Origin: Adineta ricciae
Lineage: Eukaryota > Rotifera > Eurotatoria > Adinetida > Adinetidae
Assembly: GCA_905250025.1 (NCBI GenBank)
Contig: CAJNOJ010000368.1
Coordinates: 1-64,000 of the forward strand
Length of the DNA stretch: 64,000 bases
Direction: 5' to 3'
In this document: one piece after another, positions 23,923 through 34,016 of the stretch
How positions within the stretch are numbered: the first letter of the stretch is position 1
How the letters are laid out: each line of letters begins with the position of its first letter
Translations under genes and position numbers: made by a program
Notes under the pieces: model-generated
The model's input: only the letters and a program-made list of their open reading frames with translations
Told to the model about the DNA's origin: nothing
Databases searched by the model: none

Positions 23923-24768
23923 ATGGAAGCAACCATTGGTTGGAAGGAAAGAGTTAATCGAAAATAGAAAGCACTCATTCTAGAGACATGGTTAATAGAA
24001 AAAAAATCAACTATCGCTTGAGTCGCAGCGCTCCGTTATCATTTCATTTATCCGAACTAGTAGTTTACTATCCACGTATTGTCATCGAGCAACAATTGCT
24101 CATTCACAGGTATGTATTGTATTTTTATATGGATGCTATTATCTATATCAAGACTAACGTTCCGCAATCGTTATTATTTGGAGAAACTGTCGTGTGATTC
24201 AACAGTTGATGACTAATCTGCAAGAGGCTGGTCATCAAGTTGTCGAATGGAAACCTCATTAATATAAGCATACAGATGAATTATTTAGCTAGATTCTTGC
24301 CGTGGATGAAGATGCCGTTGTTCAATTGATACTTGCATGGAATAGCGGACCAGCTGTTCCAAATATCAAACATATAGTCGAATCAACTAGGTTAACGATT
24401 GATCTTGTTTCCTCTTGGGAACTTGTCAACGCTAGAAATAAATATCCAAAAGAATAGCTAGACGTATAACAGAAGCGGTCTAATGTTGATGCTTGAATTA
24501 TGCCTGTTCCATCTCATGCTGCTGTTACGTATAATGACTATACAGTGATAGTTAACGTACTCGAGTGGTCAGCTGTCACAATATCTATTACTTTTGGTGA
24601 TAAAGACAAAGTTCGAGAGAATATGGACTACAGAAATAGGAACGAACTTGATGAGAAGACATGCAAAGACTAAAATGCTGATGTGTATGATGGAGCACCT
24701 GCTGAAATCCAATTGATCGGTAGACGACCTCGAGAAGAATATTTCATTGGTGATGACAACTATGAATA
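23923..24768 (+). pseudogene. Amidase-signature pseudogene (copy A2)
   Basis: Same relic as 11775-12714 with an additional deletion of roughly 90 bp that removes the EELTITELPVQ block and joins the sequence directly to the CHRATIAHSQ block. The C-terminal stops are shared, and one differs in form (TAA for TGA), as expected for a dead gene drifting freely. Confidence 0.75.
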
Positions 24769-25114
24769 AAACCGTAAGTTCTTACAACAGATAAGGCAAC
24801 AATAAAATCTTTATTTTTCACATCTACATGTATATTTCGAGAAGCATGAAAGAATAACGTGATCATAAATGTGAACAATGGTCAAGTGTCGAACAAAGTG
24901 CCTCACTGAGCATGTAAAGTTTATATCAATATCAGGGAATCAAACGTTCTACTAATGTTGATCAATCACAGCGAGTATGGTGTTACTTTCTTAGATACAG
25001 CAATCATACGGTATAGTTCTTGGACCAGCCATTGACATTCCTCGTACATTCATAGTTACTCTCATATCATCTTTACATTGACCTTCTTAAAATACATTTG
25101 ATGACTACAGTATT

Positions 25115-25873
25115 TCATGCGGATAAAATAATTCTTGGCTTTTGACCAATGTATGCTATTGGTTCAGGCAAAGTCCATTGAGACTGTACTGCATCACCTC
25201 GAGATTGCGCATTTAGCCTTTGACCAATATCTATTTGTATCTAAATATGTAACATTAGTTATAAGTCGACAAAGCACCACTTTAAAATAACTTACGAGGT
25301 AAATTGTTTGAGTTCTCGAGCCACCTTGAGAACTGTATGTTCTATAACTATGTGAAATCAATCTCCATCTTGTAGGTATAGGTCGTTTCCCTAAATATTT
25401 CAGTGATTCAAGTTCTACAGCATGCTTTAGTCGATGGGAACGCCTTCTAGAAATCCAATTATTCACGAAAATTCCAGGAAATATCAATATAAACAATACA
25501 CCACCAATTGCTAACAATGTTATCCATACAGGACGACTTGCAAATGTTATTAATACTAAGCCAGGCGTAACGAAAGATATCGCTCCAACTATAGGAACTA
25601 TAGTAAAAAGAAATACAAGAATTTTCTCATGAAAAGTGCTTTTCCGTGCATAATTGATAGTGCTTATCGATTGATCAAATTCAACTGGATGTATAATTCC
25701 AAACAGTTCTACAGGAAAATCTGAATCGAACCGATTACTTCGACAACATCCTGCAAATACAAAATCAAAAATATACGTGTCGATACCGTCTTTTTTTGTT
25801 TGTTAAAAGAGTCAGACTCACTAAAATGTTCTTGTATGGTGACGGTATTTAAGGGAACAAATGATCCTAACAT
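25115..25873 (-). CDS. Two-TM protein, ERF4/golgin-A7-like (copy A2)
   Basis: Exons 25822-25873, 25296-25750 and 25115-25240 have the same exon lengths (52, 455 and 126 nt) as copy A1, giving 210 residues. Intron 1 is 2 nt longer. An ORF scan sees only the middle exon from an internal Met. Conserved exon lengths, against length change in the intron, support this as an expressed gene. The domain assignment is as tentative as for A1. Confidence 0.6.
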
Positions 25874-27634
25874 GATTGTTCGACAATATATAAGAGTATA
25901 TATGTATGCTGTGTGCTAAACCTCAGTCTTTGACAGTTGATGATATAAGTGTATAGATTTTACCATCGACCAAAAGAATGCGTTTATTTATGTTATTACC
26001 TCATATATACATAGTATAGATGCGAAAAAGAGATAGAAACGAATATGTTTGCAATGACATGTGATATAGGTCGGTTGCTTTCTCCCTATATAACTCGTAT
26101 AATACTGGTATATCAATTATCTCGTCATGTTTTGATATTACGCAGTAAAATATCATGAAAAAAAATACATACTTACTCAAAAATAAAACCAGTATTTTTT
26201 TGTGTCACTATCCATTTGCAATGTGACGTTTATTAATGAGTTGATACGCATTCAATTCTTATCTAATGACTATTAGCGAAAGAAATTTAAGGAGAAACGT
26301 GCGTGCGTATATGTATATAATCATCCATCGCGAAAAACAAATTGTAATTATAGAAGCACAAACACAGTCCTCATGAAGGCCATTTGACAGCACCATTTCG
26401 ATACGAAAGAAGCAAAAGCAGTCGATCCCTGATAGCTTGGAGACCACGCAGCGGAAAATCCTTCATGAACGTTTATCTTTTTTCGTTCATAGACACAAAA
26501 ACAAAGGAAAAAGACAGGCAAATTCTACGACAGAACTCCTTTTTTCCCAGTCAATAGACAATTATTCAGCTTCACTCCATGTTTATCACTTTAAATTCGT
26601 TAATTTAATCGATCCGAAACATTGCCGGATCTGAATTTGGTTCTATAAAACTTTAACGGTACAACAAATATAAGCAGCGTTATCATCGTTGGGATGAATC
26701 AAATGAAATAATCAATAAGGAATACCTAAGAATCACTCGCTGAATTCATATGCTTCGATACATATGAAAGTGTCAAATGTAGTAATGCAAGAAGACTAAA
26801 TGCGTTTAAACACATCTAGCTCATTTACTCTACTAGATCGTATCTTTCTTGTGTCGAAACTCTTATCCTGTTCGTTCAGTATTACCTTCTATCAACTGTT
26901 CTGATTCTAATGTATGAAAAGGATTGAAACGTTGTTTTGATTGAAAAACCGAATCTATATGAGTATATAAAAAGATAATACGAAATAACAATTGACCAAG
27001 AATATGAACAAAATTTACTGTAGTCACTAAGAATCGCTCAGAAGAATTATAAGGAATACAAATAATATATGTTTTATTCATCAGCACTGTATTTAGAATC
27101 GTAATTATTAATGATTAATATTCAAATATATTCACGATTTTATGTATGATTGATTTCATTAAAGATAAATTCTACATGATCATTTTCTTAAACGAGAGAT
27201 CTAACTTATTCATAGATAAGTCAGTGTAAGTAGACCTGTAATTGAAAGGTCTTATGTTCTCATCTCACTCATCTCACAATCTCAACGAATGTATAAAAAT
27301 TGAATAGATGTCATATTCGAAGCGTGGGGAAAAAGATGATTATCGGGAGAGAAGAATGTTAACACACGTACAAGCTGTAGGTATTGAATACTTATTTTGG
27401 GGAAAAACTACAAAATGCGTTGACACCCAAAAGAATTTTACAGGGGTTATATGCAGTGAGTATTTTTCTTTTCTTATGCAAATATGATATTTATAAAAGG
27501 TATAAAAAGAAAACAATAAGAATAGTAGAAGACTGCAGGCAAGAAAAAACAACGCCGCTCTGTGTCACGTCAGTGGGAAATTATCGTTGGAACAAAGAAG
27601 GAAGGCTGACTGAATCGAGAGAAGAAATACGCAA

Positions 27635-29524
27635 ATGGAAAGTTGTACTATGAAGCTCGATGATCTACCAGTTGAATTGCTGTATAAAATTTTTAACGAT
27701 CTTTCATCAGCTGATATATATTTATGTGTGGCACTTGTTAATCATCGACTACGGACCATTGCACTTTCTTATCCTCATGTTGAGCTAGTTACAGGCACTA
27801 GACTGTTGAAGTTGCTGTGCAAATGTATCCTGCCCTCACACGTTTCTTCGCTGCGTTTTTCGACAGATGAAACGGAATTCAAAATAAGAAAAGACGGCTT
27901 TAGCTTCTTCAATCATTATAATAGAAGTGGCATGTTTTCCTCGAACCAATTCTTTACACTCTATGAACATCAATTGCACACATTTGATCACTTGCGCTCG
28001 TTAGATTTGAGTGGTATTACTAACACATCATTTTCGCAAGTCATCGATCATTTAATAGAATCGATGCCTCAACTGGCGATAACATTGCTTAAAATAAGAG
28101 ATCACCATCCGCATGTTAACAAAGAGCGAGTCGAACATTCTATACGTTTTTTAACAACCTTACAAAACATTCGTCAAATTTCGTTACAAAAACCCGATAT
28201 CCTCTTGGCACTTATGTCTACTGTTCCCACTATTGGTTGCGTCTCTTTAGAATCATGCACGATCAAAGATGTACGAAAAATAAAGGAATATTTACCGAAT
28301 CTACGTTCTTTTACTGTACAAAGCGTACACTTAGAGCACTTGGAAGATGCGCTGCCTGGCACAACTTCATCCAAAAGTGTACTTAATATCGATCATAATC
28401 GTATTACATTCAAATTTACAGAGCTACCTACTACTTTTATGAAGAAAGTCCTTTTTAACGATCTACAAATGGTTCTGTCAAATTTGACGTGCTTATCGTT
28501 GCAAAGTCATGCTTCACAGAAGCAGAATTTCGATGAATTTTTCGATGGATCATGGTGGGAAAGCTCTTTGAAAACATCAGCGCCTTTCTTAAAAGAATTT
28601 GTCTTTGAATTCTTCTACGGATATGATCATCGAGAGTTAACAGTAGAGAAGATGAATGCCATACTAATGCCATTCCGAACGGACTTTTGGCTGAAAGAAA
28701 AGCATTGGTATGTATATCTTATATTATCTCATACACGTGGCTCGCGTCTCTTCACTAACGAATTTCTACGCGACATGCGTGACATGACCGATGTGAACTC
28801 ATTGGTGAGAGGTTCAACAGATCAGCTGTTCGACACTCTGTCCGAGACAACGACAGCACTAACAATCGATTATAGTGCAGGCACACCATCGCCAACTTCT
28901 CTACGATTTGGTGCTCAAGTAATCGACCTATATATTCGAGGTCCTCAACCGCTGCCAGGGTCACCAGTCCGTTGCATATCTTTAAAGAATCATATTCAAC
29001 CCTATGTTGATTATTGCAACGTGAAACGCCTGCGTCTAGGCGCTTGTTTAGTACGTGAAGATAAAAAGCAATTAAAGGCGGGTCTTCTCAAACTATTTCG
29101 TAACGTTACGTGTCTAAAAATCGATTGTATGGAACAACTTCAATCACTATTCAATCAACGAGAAAAGGTTCTTAATCTTTTAAAGAATCAGATTTATCTA
29201 CTGGTGATAGTCGCGCCAATCAATTGGGGATTTTGGCGAGATAGACGAGCCATCGATACGTTTTGTCAAATGTTCGCTAACTTAAAACAGCTTGATTTGA
29301 ATGTAAGCGCTCCTGAAGTAATGGCTATTATTATTGATGCATTGTTGAATCTTGAAGAAGCAATATTTAGATTTCCCGAAAGCACTAGTCAAATATTGCA
29401 AGTACACAGAGATCTATGTTTGTCAAGAACGCGTTTAAAAACTATGCATGGGCGGTATGAAATATTCTCCCACGCGGTACATTTGTTTATCGATATAAGT
29501 GGTGCTCACAGTGATAGTACGTAG
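27635..29524 (+). CDS. F-box protein with LRR-like body, 629 aa (copy A2)
   Basis: Allele of 15599-17488 with an intact F-box (LDDLPVELLYKIF) and the same length. Differences are scattered substitutions, more of them toward the C-terminus (for example SFKSV to SSKSV and RPPT-type changes near 545-610). It is expected to act as an SCF-type substrate receptor with unknown target. Confidence 0.8.
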   Translation: MESCTMKLDDLPVELLYKIFNDLSSADIYLCVALVNHRLRTIALSYPHVELVTGTRLLKLLCKCILPSHVSSLRFSTDETEFKIRKDGFSFFNHYNRSGMFSSNQFFTLYEHQLHTFDHLRSLDLSGITNTSFSQVIDHLIESMPQLAITLLKIRDHHPHVNKERVEHSIRFLTTLQNIRQISLQKPDILLALMSTVPTIGCVSLESCTIKDVRKIKEYLPNLRSFTVQSVHLEHLEDALPGTTSSKSVLNIDHNRITFKFTELPTTFMKKVLFNDLQMVLSNLTCLSLQSHASQKQNFDEFFDGSWWESSLKTSAPFLKEFVFEFFYGYDHRELTVEKMNAILMPFRTDFWLKEKHWYVYLILSHTRGSRLFTNEFLRDMRDMTDVNSLVRGSTDQLFDTLSETTTALTIDYSAGTPSPTSLRFGAQVIDLYIRGPQPLPGSPVRCISLKNHIQPYVDYCNVKRLRLGACLVREDKKQLKAGLLKLFRNVTCLKIDCMEQLQSLFNQREKVLNLLKNQIYLLVIVAPINWGFWRDRRAIDTFCQMFANLKQLDLNVSAPEVMAIIIDALLNLEEAIFRFPESTSQILQVHRDLCLSRTRLKTMHGRYEIFSHAVHLFIDISGAHSDST

Positions 29525-30152
29525 TGAAGTATGTGGATTCAATAAATTTTCTCACTTTCTAATTAGATTTCACTGCTCATCAACGCATCTTATCACGATC
29601 ACCGGATCATCATCATCCCACTCTGTCTGGCATGGAATGAGTCAGAGTATCTGTTACAAACGAAAACTAAATTCGTACATATTCCCGTGTAAAAAACACG
29701 TGTTTTTTTAGTTTTTTAATTTGCACCAGTTTGTCCTAGTCCATATAACCGCGAGACAAATATGATATTCCTCTGTTTTCATGATTCATTTATTGAAACT
29801 TAATTAAACTTCAAGTCGTTTTATCTGTGCGATCGACAAAAGAGAGAAAACTCCTCTGTGTTGTATTCTTAATGGTACGATGCTCAGGGTGAGAATGTTC
29901 TGTGGCATTAAAGCTTTTCCACAACTCAAATATCGTTCGAATTTTATTTAAAAAATTTAGCCTGCGACAAGTCTCATATTTTCCCATTTACTCTATGACG
30001 TAGCTGAAATACAACATATTCTATCTCACATTTCTACTACGTTCTCTTCTTTTTCTTTATAATGGAATAGAATCATAGTCATTTATAATTTTCTATTACA
30101 AAAAAGTGCATCAAAACTATAATTAGCTAGAACTTGAGTAAACGTTTGCAGT

Positions 30153-31178
30153 ATGTCATCGGTGAATGCTACGATTGCTCAAATAAATTCGGCATCAACA
30201 ACAACCGTTTTAGTTTTGGGCTTTATAAATTTCGTTCTAGGCGCAATCGGTCTCGTATTCAATCTATTTATATTTACTCGGCCATCTCTGCGTCACGAGC
30301 CGTGTTCACTCTATTTCTTGTCGTCAACCTGTTTCAGTCTATTTGTTGTATATATCATTGTTCCTCTACGCATTCTTGTCAATAACTTCTCTTTCGACAT
30401 GACTAACGGTAATCTTGCTACTTGTAAAATTCAATTCTTTGCCAATTATTCATCGCGCGCGATATCTTGCTGGTTGATCGTCTTGGCGTGTACTGATCGA
30501 TTCTTTCACAGCTCGCCTAGTGCAAACATTCGTCGATTAAGCTCAATGAAAGTAGCAAGATGGGCTACAACAATTACAACCGTACTTCTTATGCTCTTGT
30601 ATAGTCACATGCTCATTTATTATGAAATCAGTAATGCGTTTGATCGGTTTGGTAGTATAGTACCTATGTGCAATGCTCAAAAAGGTATTTACCGTACATT
30701 CATTGGATTCTGGTATATGAGTTGGTATTCACTTTTACCAGCTCTGTTAATGCTTCTCTTTGGTTTTCTCACCTTGAACAATCTTCGTCAACATCGCCAA
30801 GTGATACCACGAACTATTCAAGGTAATCAAATCGTTCGACGAACAGATCAGCAACTTTTACGTATGTTAATTGCTCAAGTACTCGTCATTAACGTATCGA
30901 CTTTACCGTATTCGATCGAGCAACTCTATTCAGCATTCACTACGAATCTTTCCAAGAGTACACTTCGCATTGCTCAAGAAACGTTCGTCAGTCGAACTCT
31001 CGGCGCGATGACGGCATTTGCTCATACAACGAGCTTCTATTTATTTACATTGACTGGTACTGTCTTCCGGAAAGAACTTCGCAAGATTATTCAGTCATGT
31101 TGTAGTCGAAAACCAAATTTTCTCCATTCAACTCGTCCTGAGATGCATCGTGTGGCTAATGTTCCTCAGTATCATTAA
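30153..31178 (+). CDS. Rhodopsin-like 7TM receptor (GPCR), 341 aa
   Basis: Complete intronless gene. TM1 lies near residues 17-42. The TM3 end reads VLACTDRFFHSSP, with DRF for DRY. A conserved Cys pair stabilises the extracellular face (LATCKIQ before TM3 and VPMCNAQ in loop 2). A basic stretch precedes TM6 and an FRKELRKIIQSCC tail follows TM7, with Cys that could be palmitoylated. It is paralogous to 2404-3411, so two sister receptor genes flank block A in opposite orientation. Only a 5' fragment of the other allele is present, at 18126-18346. Ligand unknown. Confidence 0.85.
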   Translation: MSSVNATIAQINSASTTTVLVLGFINFVLGAIGLVFNLFIFTRPSLRHEPCSLYFLSSTCFSLFVVYIIVPLRILVNNFSFDMTNGNLATCKIQFFANYSSRAISCWLIVLACTDRFFHSSPSANIRRLSSMKVARWATTITTVLLMLLYSHMLIYYEISNAFDRFGSIVPMCNAQKGIYRTFIGFWYMSWYSLLPALLMLLFGFLTLNNLRQHRQVIPRTIQGNQIVRRTDQQLLRMLIAQVLVINVSTLPYSIEQLYSAFTTNLSKSTLRIAQETFVSRTLGAMTAFAHTTSFYLFTLTGTVFRKELRKIIQSCCSRKPNFLHSTRPEMHRVANVPQYH

Positions 31179-32412
31179 AGAGTCAACATCAAACATTCTA
31201 TTCTTACGCAAGAATATCCAATATCCTTTAGCTTCAACTAAAATATGAAATAAAACTTCGAGAGCATCGTAGAAAAATGTGCATGAGAATAATCTTTTCA
31301 TTTATAACTGCGACAACGCCTTCACGATATGCTTCTCATCCACTATCGTTCTAATTCTATGAATAGTTAGCCACTTTTTCTTTTTATCAACTCTTTGACG
31401 TTTCCCATGATACGACTTCAGAAAATTCGAAGAAAACAACACCATTGTTCGTTTAAATCTCCGATGAATATTTCGACAGTTTTGAAATAGTAAACGAACA
31501 ATATCAATATGATGAATCAACCATAGAATTAATCGAAGTTATTTCTTTTTCATTGCCAGGTGCGTCATGTTATGGTAAAGCATTCTGTTTTCCTGTAGAA
31601 CACAGCGAAATCAGGATTTCCTAGAAGAAGAAAGCCAAGTGTGTTGAACAAAGTCACTAATGCATTGGAAGTATTGTTAATTGTCTTGCAATTGAGTAGA
31701 TGACAAAAAGATTCGTCAATTTTTATGAAATCCTAAATGGATCGCTTGAATTTACGACAAAATAAAAGCTGACCATACTCATAAAAGATCCTCTAATTGT
31801 TTTTTCTCTCAGAAAACTTTGTTCTCTCTGGATAAAATGCGTTGTTGAAATGCACTTGTTGAGAATAATTACATTGCATATGGTTCCATTTAATTTTCCA
31901 ACTCCAGGTGATGCAAAAGGAAAGATATTTGCGTTCATTCTCTCTATATGACCGATTTCATCAATGTGTTCGCCGCATATGCTCTATAAATATCATGCAG
32001 TGGCACTGAAGCATAGACAACGCGACGCAGTGAGTTATTGTCCTTAAAGATCGTGTCAATTGTATGAAAAATGTCGTCATCGTAGTTCTCATGTAGCGAC
32101 ATTCAGAAAAATTACTGTATCCTCGTACAATGTAATGAAAACTAAAGTAAACTGTCATCAGAGAATGTGTTTCTTTAGTGATTTTATTAGTAAAAAATGA
32201 CATCTTATCTATTTTTATTTCTTTCAGTTTTAGATAAAGTGTCTAATACAGTCAATTGATTCGAGTTCTTTTGAAACAAATAAATCTCGTCTAAATGTTT
32301 CTTAATTTCAGATTTCTTAACTACATATAGTTCAAGTATACAATTGTATTTGAATCGAAACAAGATAGGAGTTAGCCAAGTAATGTATTTATGATAAACA
32401 GACAAATCTATA
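31179..32412. other. Intergenic, no gene recognised
   Basis: Frames of 70-80 codons on the minus strand (31302-31520, 31723-31938, 31961-32203, 32205-32423) show no domain, signal peptide or splice-joined continuity. I see no RNA gene. Confidence 0.4.
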
Positions 32413-33759
32413 ATGGAAAGCACTACTAAGGATTATTTTAGTTCCAAGCATCAAATGATAAATCGCGAGCATCGTATGATACTCTCGCATTCTAGATGTC
32501 AACAGTATCGAAATGGAAAATTCTTCCGAAATTTATGCTTTGCGACTGTTGTTATTTTACTTATGGTAGCGACCATTATCTGCACGCCAATTTTCATAAA
32601 AAAATTGAAAGGTGTAGAAGTTGCTACACTTGTGACAATAACACCAACGACGACAACTGTGATGAAACGAGAACTAACAACACCGCCATCGGCATCGATA
32701 TCATCATCTACAACAACGAGAAGAACAACACAGAGTATCACCAAAACAGCAACAAAAGAGGGTACGTACCAGATAGGAAAAAATCTTTTGGTGAACCTGT
32801 TTTGCTGCTGATTTCTAAAAAAAATAACAATTTTTCTTGTAGATGCTATCCGTCGAAGATGGACACAAAATGGTACTACCGTTGCGGGAGAAAATGGTCA
32901 AGGCAATCGACTGAATCAATTGAATAATCCTTCTCGCATTCGGATCGATGTTGACGATGATCAAATTATGTATATCCTCGATAGAAATAATCATCGTGTC
33001 GTCAGATGGAAGCAAGGTGAACAAGAAGGTGAAGTCGTTGCTGGGGGAAATGGAATAGGAAGTCAACTGCATCAATTGAATCTTCCTACGGATCTGATTG
33101 TTGAGAAAAGCTCAAATTCTCTTCTTATTTGTGATTATAAAAACAAGCGAGTGATACGCTGGTTCATTAGAAACAAAACCAACGTACAACAACAAATAAT
33201 TTTATCCAATTTTGATTGTTCCAGTCTAGCAATGGATGTCGATGGAAATATGTATGTTTCTGATCATCGCAAACGGGAAATAAAACGATGGAGAAAAGGA
33301 GACACAAATGGAACGGTTGTCGCAAATGGAAATGGTCTCGGGGATCAATCCAATGAAAGGTTTCCGCTTATACCTATTTTCATCGATGGAAATCATTCAG
33401 TTTATGCGGTGGATAACTACAATCATCGCATTTTGAAATGGACAAAATATGCAAAAGAAGCAATTGTTGTTGCTGGTGGACATGGTCGAGGCGATAGTCT
33501 TTCACAACTAGCCGTACCTAGTGAATTGTATGTTGATTACCACGGTAATATCTATTTGGCTGATGAGTGGAATTATCGAATTGTACGCTGGCTGAACGGA
33601 GCTAAGGAAGGTAGTGTTATTGCCGGTGGAAATAGGCAAGGACGTGCACCGAATCAGTTGAATTTGCCATCTAGTGTAGCATTCGATCGACAAGGAAACC
33701 TCTATGTAGCCGATTCTGGCAATCATCGAATACAGAGATTCGATGTTATTAATCATTAA
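32413..33759 (+). CDS. Membrane-anchored NHL beta-propeller protein, 421 aa
   Basis: Exon 1 is 32413-32761 and exon 2 is 32843-33759, with an 81-bp intron (gtacgt...ttgtag, phase 1). There is no N-terminal signal peptide. A single TM at about 41-62 (LCFATVVILLMVATIICTPI) follows a basic cytoplasmic segment, so the protein is probably type II. A Thr/Ser-rich stalk (75-115) leads to repeated NHL units such as NHRVVRWKQG ... VVAGGNG, DGNMYVSDHRKREIKRW and QGNLYVADSGNHRIQRFD. These should form an extracellular six-bladed propeller that binds ligands or proteins. It closely resembles the gene at 38119-39451 on the other strand. Two spurious frames overlap exon 1 and the intron. Confidence 0.85.
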
Positions 33760-34016
33760 AACTGTTATTTGCTTCGCCCTTAAATAAAAGTAACTTTATG
33801 TTATTCAAGTGTTTTTCATTCGTTGTGATAAAAAGTATGCTTTTACTCGAAAAAGATATGTGTGAGAACTATTTGATTCACTCGAGTTGATTGTAATTAC
33901 ATCACAAGTTAGAAGTTCGGAAAAAGAAAAATTTTATTTTTAAATAAAAACAAATGTGTCTTAGCTAGTGGGCTGCAAAACAGTTTCAAACATAAAATTC
34001 GCAGTTTTCAGTTCTT

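Larger units (their letters stand above)
18348..30373. repeat. Block A, copy 2 (12.0 kb)
   Basis: Second copy of 6071-18346, with the same order and orientation of every gene and relic. It is about 250 bp shorter, from small deletions in intergenic and pseudogene sequence. Confidence 0.9.
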
